This document shows, one piece after another, positions 1-12,769 of a DNA stretch of 64,000 nucleotides (positions are counted from its first letter, which is position 1; each line of letters starts with the position of its first letter). A program made the position numbers and the translations under genes. The stretch is from Ciona savignyi (taxonomy: Eukaryota; Chordata; Ascidiacea; Phlebobranchia; Cionidae): NCBI GenBank assembly GCA_000149265.1, contig CH002035.1, positions 323,012-387,011 on the forward strand, written 5' to 3'. The notes under the pieces were generated by a model that was given only the letters and a program-made list of their open reading frames with translations, did no database searches and was not told the origin of the DNA.

Positions 1-951
1 TTGGTCAACATACAACATAGTTGGTTTAAAGATTGTTGCCATAAATAAAGAAGTTCTTTAAGGTCTGCATGACAAAGTTGACTTACGTTTCAATACACCA
101 CATATAGTTACAGTCAATCTCGGTTTTACATTTAAAAAAACTAAAATATTTTGCGTGCTATAGTTACTATAGTTGTTATGAACAAAGCAGACTTAAGAGA
201 ACATCAAGAAATTCATCAACGTTGGAAAATTTTCACACGACAAATGCCGGGGTAACTGCATTGATGTGTTTCTAATGGGGTAAGTAGTATCTTTTTCTGA
301 AGAAAGAAACTTTTTTTTAGTACCTTCAAGAACATATGTTACGATTCGCTCTGGTAATTCTGGTGATTCGACGGAAAATCGGATCAAGTGAAATGTTTAT
401 TTAACGAATTCTCTATTTTTTCTTGGTTCGGTAATAAACTTACAATATCAAGAGGATCGTCATTTATTAAAACCAGAAAAGCTAACTTATTTATCCGAGC
501 CTCTCTGAAGCACAATTGGTACATTTCGAAGCCAATACAATAATGCTAAACTGCTACTTTTCATTGTGCAATGTCTTTTAGTTAAACTGAATTCTCTAAA
601 TCACCCGATATGTTGAGGATGTTATTTATTAGAAAGGAGCGTACAAGAGTCAACGTGGACACTTGTGCTGAATTCTTCAGCGTAGCCGCCGTGCTATCCT
701 TGTTTGATTTTATTTCAGTACATGGTATTTTTGTTAATTATGAGGCAACTCTTGATTTAGCATGGCAATGCAAATTTGGAGCAAACTTAGGTTTGCTTGA
801 ATTACGATTTAAGTTCGAGGCATTAGATTGAATACATTTAAAAAAATATTCGACGAGTTTGGTCATGCGGCATCGTGTCAAACATGTTTAGTTAACTAAG
901 TAAGGTGATTTATGATACACAACTACATACATTATTATTAATAATACTTGC
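1..951. other. Intergenic stretch, nothing recognised
   Basis: AT-rich sequence with only short open frames on both strands. None has a recognisable motif, a good splice context or a convincing composition. It may be intron if the exon-like segment at 952-1147 (minus) is part of a gene running off the left edge. Confidence 0.5.
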
Positions 952-1147
952 CAAGTAGCTGAATGTTTACACTTGGGGTGTGTTGTGGTTGTTGTTGTGG
1001 TTGTTGATATTGATCTGCTTGTATCGGGTTTTGTTGAGGCTGTTGTGGGTCTGGTAGTCTTTGTAGGAGTTGCCTTTGGTTTTGTTCCGTGGTTTTGTTG
1101 AAGTTGTTGTTGAGAACGTAGAAGTTGCTGTTGGTTTTGCAACACTT
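952..1147 (-). pseudogene. Possible NLR linker exon, Gln/Pro-rich
   Basis: Read on the minus strand from an acceptor ending in acag at 1148-1149, this segment stays open for 196 bases (65 codons plus 1). It becomes Gln/Pro-rich and ends with residues SVNIQLLG at a GC-type donor (gcaagt). The NLR linker exon at 39452-39593 also starts in phase 0, ends in phase 1 and closes with VVNVQLLG at a gt donor. The shared end motif and phase suggest a remnant or neighbouring copy of an NLR gene. A second frame is also open and Gln-rich at its start, so a frameshift is possible. No NACHT sequence follows to the left. Without the comparison it would be a low-complexity open frame. Confidence 0.4.
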
Positions 1148-2740
1148 CTGTTACAGGCAGATTATGGTAGTGATAGTCTCCTCCCAGCACATCAATGGGA
1201 GGTCCCTATGTAACAACAGAATTGTATTATTTTATCATATGATATATATAAACTTTATGTTAAAAAATGCTTCGTTATTAAACACCACTAGAAATTAAGA
1301 AAATAGGTGGGGTGTTTTACACAAGGTAGATTTTGAAAAAATTATAAATCGTACCGATTGCAAAATAGATTTACAAACCACTGGGCTCATGGATCATCGC
1401 AATCACTGTTTGTAAAATGTGTTCGATAATACATACTTTATTCCAAAGTACAATTAAACAATTAACTCATGAAAATCGAATTAACACATGTAAATTTTTG
1501 TTTATTTAAAATTGAGGATGTAGCGTATACAAATCTTCGTTTCCAGAATAACTATATACATTCAATACAAGAACTAAATATAAATTTTGTATGGGTCTGC
1601 CGAAACTTTGCGACCAAATAATTTTTAATCCACTAATTAGAGAAATTATTTTAGTTGCTAAGAAAATTTTGATGAGAAGTTTCGAGCAAAAAACGTTATT
1701 TAGTCAGATTTTTAGGAATGTTGAAAATGTGTGGCTTAGTAACAGCCCAAGATAAATCCCCCCATAAAAAAGTTTTGGTTCGTTTTTTTGCCGCCAATTT
1801 TGCATACAAGCTGCTAACTCGACCTGGATAGGATTTTGTACTCGATATTTCATATTAAGTGGTAGTTGTACCAAACTATACTAGAAAACAACAATGGACT
1901 TTAAGTAACCTTAAAATTAGCTCAGAAAATCGCCTCAAATGAAACCAACCTTTCACTGAAACTATCAATCTTAATATCGCTTTATCAAATTAAAGAAATG
2001 TTAATGCATGTTGCTAATTTTAAGGTGTTAGTTAGAAATGTTTTGGATGCAATGACAAATTATGAGAAAATCAAAGGAAATGAGACAGACTAGGGAATCT
2101 AAGCAATTTTGCGATTTTTTTAGTTCAAAACATTTATAGCTGTTAAAATACCATTACATAAGTGAATGTAATACAATGTTACCACGCATTTAAACCAGTT
2201 AAACACTTGAGAATAACACAAATCGACAGTAAATTTTAATTCGAACGAAAATATTTTAAATTCCTTAACTCCCCAAACTCAAACCTGCTCTTTACTTGTG
2301 ACAGGCAAGGACGCGCCCCCAACAATGAAATTTTTATTAAATTTGTCATTTGTTAGACAACATCCGTCTAGAATTTTGGGTTATATATCTAGTTCTAGGG
2401 CAATTTCCCCTTGGACGTTAAAAACCAAAACATTTTTATTTTTAAATTTAGCATTTCAGAATATAGCGCCTAAAAGGCTGCTGCAATTTTGAAAAAAAAT
2501 GGGAAGAAAACTTCCCTTCTTTTTGATCACAGAATCGCTGATGTTAAGTGTCAAGGAGGCATATATTTGGAAATCAACAACAAATGGTGACAACCAGCAC
2601 ACCAGAGTGTTTTCCAACTATAGATTGCCACCTTATCGTGATTTGAGTTTCCAATGAAACTAATAGCAATGCCAAAAGGGTTGGAATTTTACTCCCATGG
2701 CAACGTCTCCCATGAAGGTGTAATATCGAATTGGTTTACA
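1148..2740. other. Non-coding stretch, nothing recognised
   Basis: AT-rich, with stops in all frames at short intervals. The 64-codon frame at 2298-2492 shows no domain, and I do not call it a gene. Confidence 0.5.
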
Positions 2741-2744
2741 GTGA

Positions 2745-2885
2745 AACTACTCCTCCTCCTTACCGAGGTTGGTCGAAGAATCGAACTCAAACCCTGACAA
2801 AGCGAGAACATAATGCTCTGTGGCATCAAACACAAGATATGTGGCTCTCGTAGCTCCTTGCAGCAAAAGCGATGAGGTTTTAGTA
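2745..2885 (-). repeat. tRNA-derived SINE head, family 3
   Basis: On the minus strand a B-box-like stretch (GAGTTCGATTCTTCG) is followed by CCAACCTCGGTAAGGAGG. The same end, with a degraded B box, recurs at 4500-4560, so this is a dispersed repeat with a tRNA-like head rather than a tRNA gene. I see no cloverleaf with paired arms. Confidence 0.4.
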
Positions 2886-4495
2886 TCTCGAATAAAATTT
2901 ATTTTTGTTTTAATTTATTTATGTCTAAAATACTTTGTGTTTTTAACGTCGTTCTTTTGCGAATGAAGTTTCTCTCATGTGTTTTATTACTATTCACCCA
3001 ATTATCACTATAGCCGCCAGATTGCCAAACGTCTATATTATCCTGTGTACTGTCTTTGTTTGATTGGCTTAGAAATTTTCATTAACTGATACTTGACGGA
3101 TTGACGAGGACGTTTTATTTTGAATCCCCTTTTATTGTTCCGTTTAGTAACGTTTTCTGTAAACAATAATAAATTTGAATATTATTGAAAAAACGCGAAT
3201 TATAATGCAATACACTTACTGAATATTCACAGCCCGTTTTACACAATCTTTTGTTCAGTACGCAGTATATACTTGTTTAATAACTTATTTGTTTTGCCAC
3301 TGAAAAATTACATCAAAAATCAATTACCGAAATAGAGTTTCGAATTATGGTAACCGCTAAGTACAAATAAAAAATGCTAGCCGACCAAGTGACCAATAAT
3401 TATGAAATAATATTGTTTGCGATTTCAATCACCTTGTACTGGCCTTTGTATTTTCTTTTTCCCACAGTTAGTAAAACGTGCAAATAACCACCTTAAAACA
3501 ATTAATGACAAAACCACTTGCTAATGATGGTCTGTCTGTAGTGCTGTTTTCTTTTTAGTTTTTTTAGCCGGCCCTAATAGTATGCCCCTATTTATTGCTT
3601 GACTGCATGCCACATCTTTTTAGTACTTCACCAGCACTATTATATTTACTCTTATTATTCACTGTCTTTCCTATCTTCTGTTAGCAGTCTTTAAGACCCA
3701 TACTGCCCAGAAAATTCTTGTTTCAGTTGTAAAGAAATTCCATCGGCGGAAACGATTGCTCTACCACCTTCCCCGGCTCATTCACCTGCTCTTCGCCGCC
3801 GGCTGCAATCCTTTTTCTGCAATCCTTTTTCTCCGATGATGCTTCAATAAGATGAGATTTGGCAGTGGAACCCAATTACTGTGGAGACTTCACATTAAAC
3901 TGTTTCGGACTTACTATTCATTAATTACACACAAAAACGGAAGCTTGCTGCTGTTTATCTTTTTTCTTTAATGGAGTGTTATTTCAAATATTTATGTATA
4001 CTGTATACATATCACTATCATAATTAGTTTATTTATATTTTTTAGTGCAGTAATGTTCTGCACTTAAAGTGCTTTCTTTAATAAATGTAGTGCAATAACT
4101 GTTCTTGCACCAATTATAATTTAATGTTTTATAAAGTGTGTTTTGAAACGGTTTTTTAACCACTGGTGGAATTTCATTTTAGGGGGTTTTTCTTTTTCCA
4201 CTTAATCCCAAAGCCGGCTCCCCCCCTCAGTACTGGGTCGCGCTTGCACACTTTACTTAAGTATTAAATAACACACCAAATTTAATTAATTAATTTTGAT
4301 TTAAATTGTTTTTGTTGAAATTTATTTTTTTTAATGTAAGGTTTAACGGCCACGTCATTTTTTTCCATAACTTGCAATGTGTCTAGTCACTGGCGTGTTT
4401 TAACTACTGTAGTTTTGCCGTTTCATCCTGTCTCCTTAATTTGTAACAAATGTTGTATTCTTCTTTATTGTAATGAAGGAGCAAAAAAATAAACT
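2886..4495. other. Non-coding stretch, possible retroposon tail
   Basis: No coding potential seen. The right end (about 4470-4503) closes with an A-rich tail containing aataaactaaactaaaact, which resembles the tail of a retroposed element, but I cannot find its other end. Confidence 0.35.
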
Positions 4496-4497
4496 AA

Positions 4498-4740
4498 ACT
4501 AAAACTGTCCTCCTTCTCACCGAGGTTGGTCGAAGAATCAAATGCAAACTTAGCTCATTGTAGCGATAGCGATGTGGTCTAAATGCAAACTTAGCTCATT
4601 GTAGCGATAGCGATGAGCTCGACAGGTCGGCTGGTGCTGGCTTATTTGACCGCTATATCGCGGATAGCTTCCGGGCACTGGAGTAACGGACGTCTATGGA
4701 CGAATGCCTGGTCCCGGTGCCACCCAGGACCCGACCGTAT
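4498..4740 (-). repeat. SINE family 3 copy with internal duplication
   Basis: The left part matches the CCAACCTCGGT end of the copy at 2745-2885. Inside it, a segment of about 42 bases containing gctcattgtagcgatagcg occurs twice in a row (about 4540-4612). The GC-richer part to 4740 shows no open frame of note. Confidence 0.4.
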
Positions 4741-4744
4741 AAAA

Positions 4745-5035
4745 TGAAAATGTAGGAAATCTTCATGTTCAAATCCATATAGCATTGCCATAGGGGACAC
4801 TACGAAAATTACCAATCAAGAACATTATGTAAAAGCAGAAATACCTTCATCACAAACCACTATTCCACAAAGACTACAATAATAGTGTATAATAAAATAC
4901 CCCAAAACAGTTAAACTCAGGGCGGTGTTTATTTTTTCTGCCAAGTTATCTAAAATGTGATATTTTGTAATTGTCAAGATTTGACAAGCCATGTGATTTT
5001 GCTATGGTCACAAAAATACAATTACGTCATTTCTG
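4745..5035. other. Non-coding stretch, nothing recognised
   Basis: Short AT-rich spacer between the SINE-like repeat and the transposon-like element at 5036. No feature seen. Confidence 0.5.
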
Positions 5036-5858
5036 GTATTCATCTTCTTAAACTGGGGGGCGCGCCACCCTTGGGGGGCGTATAAGCTTCTCAAGGGGGG
5101 CGCGAGCATGACAATGACATATTGCAGGGTTCGAATTAACGATTTTGAAACGATTGGCGAAATGCGTGGGATACGAGAAATTCGTTTTCGCGCTTTAGCT
5201 ATGTTAAATTCCCTTGGAATGCGGTTTCAGAGCCTCTCAAACTAATCTTTAAAGCCAGAAAGATAATTCATTAAGCAATAGTACCGTTATTAAGTAGTAA
5301 TGATAAACTACAATAAACGTGTCGTGAGTTAATGCGCGTAGGATAGAACGAATATCGACGAAACGAAGCCTTTGAAACGAGTAATCTTACTTGTTAAAAC
5401 ACCATATAACCTTATTATAAAGAGGTGTGTCGCATCTCCGCCAATCATAAATAAAGGAATCGTGGTATATTAACGCATAATGGCTATTGTTGCGTCGTGA
5501 TAGAAATGTTTATTATGCGTGAATAATGCAAAGAAACCGCAGGTAAATAAATGTAATAGTAATTCCATTGTTATATGTTATGTTGAAGGCAAAATATGTT
5601 ATATTATATTGTGTTGATGATTTATTATTAAAAGTGCGCGAAATCAGTAACGGTAATTTTTATTTTCGCGATTTTGTTAAATATTGTAATTCGCGAACTT
5701 TAAAAAACGGTTCGCGAATAGCGATTTTTCACACTAAGCAGGGTAATGGCAAATAAATTATTGCTCTATTTTTCGTAAATTTGATTTTTGAGTAGGTGGG
5801 GCGTGAGCATGAATCACAAATCTCAAGGGGGCGCGACTGAAAAAGTTTAAGAACCACT
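5036..5858. mobile_element. hAT-type non-autonomous DNA transposon (probable)
   Basis: The left end reads ttcttaaactggggggcgcg. The reverse complement of the right end reads CAGTGGTTCTTAAACTTTTT followed by a GCGCCCCC tract. TTCTTAAACT next to GGGGG/GCGC blocks at both ends gives an imperfect inverted repeat, and CAGTGGTTCT is a known hAT-like terminus. No transposase frame is present: the 62-codon frame at 5568-5756 has no known motif. I cannot find a clean 8-bp target duplication, so the left boundary is approximate. Confidence 0.5.
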
Positions 5859-5864
5859 GATCTA

Positions 5865-6585
5865 AAGAATCATATGGATCGGTTTTGTACATAGGATTGG
5901 TCGATTACCTTGGAAATAACAGTTTAATTGTACATAGTTGGTTTAAAACCCAAAGTATGTACGGTCACTTTTAAAGCACCCATCAACAACCATCGACAAT
6001 TATCATTCCCTATGATAAGGTAAATAAAGCATAACACTTGAACCTGAAATACTTACAAGAGTAGTTTAATAACTTTCAATTAAAATTTGTCTTAAATGAG
6101 AAGAACTTAAAAAAGTCAGTGGCAATTGCTAAACTTAGTCCAATTTAAGGATGAGCTAATGGTGATGGATGACTGATTTCTGCACCAATATCATATGAAG
6201 CAAAGCATGAAGTGATAAGAAAGACAGTCACATCGCTTGCTTGATTATAGAAGATATTCACTCCAATTTCGGTTATATGGAAGAGAAAATATATTGGATG
6301 GACTTGGTAAACAATAATGGACTTAGCTATATCTAAATCATAGAAAGTTATTTCAAGTTGCATGTGTTCATTTAATAAACACGTTTTTAACAAATGATGG
6401 CGGTTGATAAGAAATTGTCGCCCTCTCGGTTTAATTAATGATTTGTGCTATCAGGTTTTTTGAACTAAGTATTTCTTTCGAATGTAGAAAAATCGGCGAA
6501 AACTTCCAAAGAAAAATAACAGAAATAAAATGTAGTAAAATCAATTGTTGTTTCTTCAACAATATAAATGGGCATAGTTTCGTCA
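5865..6585. other. Non-coding stretch, nothing recognised
   Basis: Short overlapping open frames on both strands (6145-6393 minus, 6431-6659 both strands) have AT-driven composition and no domain signature. Confidence 0.5.
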
Positions 6586-6587
6586 TT

Positions 6588-7035
6588 GGTATTATAAATG
6601 CGTATAGTTGCATCATTAATAATTATTTATATATATATATATATATATATAGTATATAAGCCCGTTCATCCTGTTTTTTCAATATTATAAATACCCTCTG
6701 TTATTTTTTCAATGTGAGTGAGTATTGTGACGTCATAAATATATATAAGCGAGCATTGTTGGGTCATTAATATAAATACGTTTTATTGCGCCATCATTAC
6801 GTAGGTAAGCATTGTTCTACCAAATTAAACGTGTTAATCATACACTGCACATTGCACTAGTTGCGGTAGGCCTAACCGAGGGTCAATATATTATTGTGCA
6901 TTTTTGCGTCAGAAATAGTGCAGACCATTGTTGCGTAAACAATAAAATTAATCATTGTTGTGTCATAAATATGTAGTTGGACATTTATGTGTTAACAATA
7001 TAAATAAGAGTATTGTTGCGTAATTAAAATTAGTG
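6588..7035. repeat. Degenerate tandem repeat with a TA microsatellite
   Basis: The phrase cattgttgcgtca followed by taaatat-like text recurs several times in diverged form (for example near 6720, 6755, 6925, 6950, 7010). A (TA)n run lies at about 6630-6652. Unit length is irregular (about 45-60 bases), so this is an old, decayed satellite. Confidence 0.4.
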
Positions 7036-7039
7036 CGAA

Positions 7040-7850
7040 TTGCTGCCTCTTTTACTCAAGTGTTTTATTTTCCCTTTTAATGAATAATTTCTTGCGTATT
7101 TTGAACAAAGCGTGAATTCTCATACATTGGTTGAGATCAAAATACACAAATTCCCTTCCTAGTATTAACAGCAATCATCATTGATCATTAAACAATTAAA
7201 GTTGGGCGGAAACATCACACGACTTACTTCCGCTGGGCGTTCCGGCTCCATTTGTGCTATCGAAGTCGAATCCCAATCTCCTAATTATCGCCGATTGCGG
7301 GTTTTCTCTTGAGCTATACTCTTTTGTTTCCCTTTTTTCTCTGTGCGGTCTTTTATCTGTTGGATACTAAAATAATCAATAACTAGAGAGTGTAAATCAT
7401 GTGTGAACCACCATTATTTTTAAAACCCCACTAAAGTCGACGCTATATATTTATCACCTCATCCGTAACAGCCATACTATTTATTGGAGATAGAGGACAT
7501 AGCGTTATGTTAAAAATGACGTACAACCAACATCAATTAAACCCTACACTCTTTCGATATGACGGATGGTACCCCCTTAGTCATAATACTTGTGTAAATG
7601 TTTCGCTGGGTAAAATTGTGGATCCAATGTTAGTACTGCAGAACAAGAATAAAGGGTCCCCCTAGAACGAATAACAGGTTGTTTTTTTCCACAGTAGTAA
7701 TAACTGTGTTTTCCATCACAACAACAATGCAGAATTGCACAGTATTGCGCTGTCTCTTTTGTTGGGATATAAGGATATTTATTCATTTTTATCCCCGTGT
7801 TATAAATTTTATAGAAAGTAAATGTGATCGGCTGACATTGATGAAAATAA
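7040..7850. other. Non-coding stretch, nothing recognised
   Basis: Overlapping frames at 7577-7876 (minus) and 7679-7906 (plus) are antisense images of each other and show no domain. Confidence 0.45.
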
Positions 7851-7854
7851 ATAT

Positions 7855-10800
7855 TATTAACATGTGTGAGACGCAATTCAGGTTTATTTTCCTTAACAGA
7901 AAGTAACCCTATACGTCACTAATCCATGGACATCGCGCGAAGACACGGACACGGGTTGTTAGCGTGCGTAACTCAAACGACAATGGTTCTAGTGACGTCC
8001 CAGGCATAGGTTAAATCATTCGCTCTTGAAACCAGTGAGAATAATTGGATCTATATTTTCTGTCAAGTTTATTTTTTTAATGCGAAATGCTTGTATTATT
8101 AAAAAAAGTGTCTTACAAATTACAGTAGGTAAAAATTCTTTCCGATTTTCGAAATAATTTGTAAAAATTTAAAAAAGTTTAGAATAAAAATTTAAGTAAA
8201 TGGCAACAATTTTTTACAATTTAAATCAATTATACGTCATGATTGTTGCATTATGATAATTGTTTGTAGCATTTTCAATTTATACTTGCATAGGATATAT
8301 GAAGTATTAGGTGAAGTCTGTTTAGACACCTTCTTCCCACTCAAAAAGCGACAAAAAGGATTAAATTTTACCTTTTGCCCATGTTACCTAAACTCCTTCC
8401 TTGACACAATTTTTTTTTTAATTTTGAAACTTAATTTAGCAAACTGTTATAGCGGAAAAAAGTGATATACTTATTTTACCCTACTTTTTGTTTTAAATGT
8501 ATTGATGTAATTGTATGTTTGCAGTTAGACATCGTGAAAGATCAGTAAAATCGAGAGGTATATAAAACCAAATCCTGGTGAAATCGACGATTAATGCGGC
8601 GGAAGGATTACCGGGTGCTAGAAAAGTGTGTTGCATATTAGTTAGTGTATTTGTTTTGTTTGGTTAAAAGGAATGTTTTAAAAACATATAAAGATGGACA
8701 TTTTTAAACTATCACGGAGGTGGAAAACAGTTAAAACGATTGTATTTGTGCAATCAGTTTCAAGAAATGTCGCACTGACGCAACCACTGGATGAATGTCA
8801 TTGGGCTTCCAATGGAATACATATGTTTACTGTACCGTAGCGCTCGTCAGACTACGTTTAAAACAGGTTTTATTTTTTACTTACCTTGATATGTGATTCG
8901 GTTTAATTCCAGCTCTTGTTGTTTGTTGTTCGACCCAACAATAGCGTTTGTAGTCACCTTCGATATTTAATTCCTATAAAACAAGTAGTTGTTAGGCGAC
9001 TCGTGAGTTAGGCGACGCTTGTGCGATGAAAGCTAATTCACAATATTGTGATAACGACGCAAACTTTAGAAAACAATTTAAACACAATTAGGAAAACACC
9101 TTTTACGTTGCGTAGGAAGCACCAATGAGACGACAAAAATAAGACGAGCTTCACCCTCCACTTTCCTCCGGTTTCGGTTTCGTTCAAACTCTGCTAAATC
9201 AAAGATAATTGCAAAATGGATATTTATGGTTTTCCTCACTGTGCGAAGTAAAAAAGGCAAAAATCATTCGTTTGAGTTAAGATTTTTAAACCAGCTCCAC
9301 GCCATTATTATTGATTTACAAAGTCCTACATCCACGTATTTCCTATAGCGTCAGATATCACGTATCGATTTCATTTTCATAAAGTTTTTTACCATTAATG
9401 TGTTTGCACAATTGGTTTTTAAAACCAACATCGAGAAATTAGATAAAAATCAACCACGATAAAAAATTGCAGTGAAATCGACGAAAAAAGAACTTCAAGT
9501 TTGAATTAAAATCTAAGGCTTCCTGCCGCCGTATATGGAATGGCAGGCTATTGGTAAATTAAGTTTACGTTGGTTAGAATGGTAAAATAATTTGGCTTTT
9601 AATAATAACAACATGTGTGGGTGGCAATTCAGATATAGCTTGCTTTAGCAGGGAGTATCCTCTTACGTACTAATACAAAGACATCGCGCGATGCACTACG
9701 TTTTGTTAGCGCGTCTAGCCCGATCAAGAATAATTGAAGGGCAAATAAATTTGAGATATTGGTTAAAATTTCACATATGAAAATATTTGCTACCGCTGGG
9801 TTATTGGAACCTAAAATGCGGTCACTTTCCTATTTTATTGAAATTTGATTGTGTAGGCGTTTCTTACAAATAAAAGAAGATACATCCTTTATTGATTTGC
9901 TTCATATTTTGTTAAAGTTTAGACAAGCTTATAATAAAAGTTCAGGTATATTTCAAACTTTGCAGTTTAAATAGAACATACATAAAGATTTAATTACGAT
10001 ATTTTTTTAGCATTTTTAATTTGTATTTGCATAGTATATATTGAAATTGGCAATAAATTAGCCGTTTTTATTTTGGCACCTTGTTAGCGAAGCTCCTTGC
10101 AAATTATTTCTATATTTTCTAAACATTTAAAACGTAATACAGCAAACTGCTAGCGGAACGAGTTATGCAGTTGTATTCAGGGCGATATGCTTAACTTACC
10201 TCGAGATGTGGTCGCGCTCTCTTTTCTAGAATCTATTGTTCGTTCCAACAATAGCGTTTGTAGTCACCTTCTATATTCGATTCCTGTGAAACACGCAAGT
10301 GCTGTTAGGCGGCGGGTGTAAGCGCTGCAAAATTATACAAAGCATTGCCGCAAACAATCCAACCGTTTAAAAAAAATAAGAATTAAGATTCCACACCTTT
10401 CACGTTGTGTAGGAAAACCCAATGAGACGACGAGCTTCACCCTCCACTTTTTACGGGTTTCCGTTTCTTTTAAACTCTGCTAAATCGATTTTTATTACGA
10501 AATGGATACCGGTATTTTTGGTTTTCACCCCTGCGCGAATTAAAAAAAAAACAAACATTATTTGTTATAATAAAGAATTTTAAAGTGGTTCTTCGCTATT
10601 ATTGCTTTACAACGTCATACTGAATTTAAGTATTATATGGCGTGAGCTATCAGTGTATTCAAAACAATTTTCAAGTCGATTTTACCTTTGATGTGTTTGC
10701 GATGTAAGTTTTGCACAAATACATCGGGAAATCAGATTAAAAATTAACCCAGATATAAACGTTAAAACGTAAAAATTGGAACAGATGTGTTACCTATATT

Positions 10801-12045
10801 AAGCTGTATAGACAGACCTATGTACACTGGACTGTAGCGCCCGTCAGAACTATAGATAAGTAAATAATAGTTATACCTTAATGCAATTTTTATGTAACAA
10901 TGTATTAATTATATTAAATGACAAACAGCTTACATAATGTTACTGATTTTTAATGGCCTGTCATTTGTTAACAAGTGAAACTTAAACGTAAACGTTAGAC
11001 CTGTGACGCATTTAGTTAATTTAAAGCATTTCGCTTAAGCATAGAAGTGTTGACGAGCCTTGTATTGGTTTAAAATTTGCACATAAAACATACGTAACCA
11101 GTGGACTCTTGAAAATTAAACATCTGTGACCGAATTTTGAAACGGTTCTCCGATATTATTATTTAACAGCGTTATAATAGATTCCAGTATTTCTCCATAT
11201 ACCGTAAGCAATCGTGTAACAATCACATCGATTATTTTTTAACGATATAATTAGCTTTGTTGTGTTTGCATGGTTATGTTTGCGGACAGACATCGGAAAA
11301 TTAACGAAAAATCGGCCGGGTTGCAAAATCAAATTTCCCGTTAAATCTTCCAATAATCTCATGGAATGGATAACGGGTACAACATGAGTGTTTTCCTTTA
11401 AAATTTATTGTTTTTAAAAATACAATACATAAGCCTGTGTTCATATTTATAAATGTGGTAAAAATAGATACATTTTGTTAACATAAGTAGGAACTAAAAT
11501 GCTACTTGGTCAATCACACCACACCATTTTATTTTGATCGAATTTCATAATTTTTAATTCGGGATGGATAAAATTGTAACTTACCCAAACCTTGCAATGG
11601 TACAAGTTCCAAGATCACGAAATATATTCTTTCTAATTCGAACTTTCCACACACACACACACACACTTTATAGAAATATTACTGCAATGTACGTCAGAGT
11701 GGTGTTGACGATATATCAGTATTGAACTCCTTAAATAGTCTTCGTAGGAAAAATTAACATTTTGTTACTACCTACATATTTTAAAAACTTAAGATTAGTA
11801 ATTGAATCAACATTAAAGTAAAAGATATATGATGGAATTTAAATTTGTTTATGCTGAATAGACATACGTAATTTGTTAATTATACGTGGACCTAAATCAC
11901 CGACTGCTAAGTTACTTTGCTTCGTCTAACCAGTCTCGATCAATGTCACACTGAAGTTACTACTGGCTGAATATTATTTGACGTCATGGGGAATACCTAT
12001 GTTTACTGGAGCGTAGCGCTCGTCAGAACTACGATTAGGGGAGCG
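7855..12045. repeat. Three-copy diverged segmental duplication
   Basis: Blocks recur in the same order and strand. Block 1 (around gacatcgcgcga) is at 7927 and 9680. Block 2 (aacaatagcgtttgtagtca) is at 8937 and 10248. Block 3 (gacgagcttcaccctccact) is at 9143 and 10429. Block 4, a diverged block around a tattatt core, is near 9305, 10596 and 11150. Block 5 (gtgtttgc, then a catcg(a/g)gaaa-like text) is near 9400, 10697 and 11262. Block 6 (gtagcgctcgtcag or close) is at 8837, 10833 and 12010. The unit is roughly 1.2-1.4 kb. No open frame is conserved between copies, so I infer duplicated non-coding DNA, possibly derived from a repeat. Confidence 0.6.
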
Positions 12046-12049
12046 CGAA

Positions 12050-12660
12050 TTACTGGTGAACTTTTTCTGATGAAATCAAAATCCTGAGAACTACCCGTGT
12101 TAAAACCCCGCGTTTCGAGTTATCAAATTAAACTTAATATCCATGTATTCTAAATAGGGTATCTAAATTATAAATGTAAAATTTTAAATAATTTCTCGTG
12201 TTGCGATTTAAAGGTTTCTTAGTCCCTTTCTTTATTTTATTTACCAAAATTTTTCTGACAATATAAAGTGAATCTTCAACAGTTTCGAAATGTCGGCTGT
12301 AATAGAATAACCGGTGCCGAACATTCGCAAAACGTCAGCCTTACTTTTGGGTCTTCCCCTTACGCAATATAACGAAAAACTTCCACTGTTATACCCTTTC
12401 ACTAAGACGGAACTTTTACCGTTTTTGGCAATTTTTGGTAAGTTTGCGTTGACCTCGTTTGCTGCAAATACTGCTGGGTGTGGGACTAGGGAAAAATAAA
12501 CTATTACAAAGTTGTTCAGTATAACATTTTCTACAAATTGGTATTTCTTTATGACGTCGTAGTATTCGTAATTACGTCATAATTAATACTTCATACTCTA
12601 ATTACTTAACTTAACCTTCCCTCGACACTTATTACCTGGTTAAAAAATCCACTACTTTTT
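12050..12660. other. Non-coding stretch, nothing recognised
   Basis: Only a 61-codon frame at 12314-12499 with no recognisable motif. Confidence 0.45.
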
Positions 12661-12663
12661 TTA

Positions 12664-12768
12664 CCGAGCCATGTTTCAAACCCATGGTGGACTCGTTACC
12701 CGGACCGTTTTTGCATAGGATTAGATATATGTATCGGTCGCGTTAACCATTTGGCCACACGACCGTAC
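12664..12768 (-). repeat. tRNA-derived SINE family 1, diverged copy
   Basis: On the minus strand the copy begins GTCGTGTGGCCAAATGGTTA (an A-box) and ends near a degraded B box (GGGTTTGAAAC). It matches the copy at 13419-13534 across its length. It sits next to the left end of the LINE remains. Confidence 0.65.
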
Positions 12769-12769
12769 T

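Noticed and set aside
888-1190. 100-codon Met-started minus frame, Gln/Thr-rich
   Set aside because: Its Thr-rich part is the wrong frame of a CAA/CCA tract; the alternative frame at 952-1147 has splice borders and an NLR-like end, so I preferred that.
12664-12768. A genuine tRNA gene
   Set aside because: A- and B-box-like phrases are present, but the arms do not pair into a cloverleaf and the unit is one of a dispersed family with A tails.
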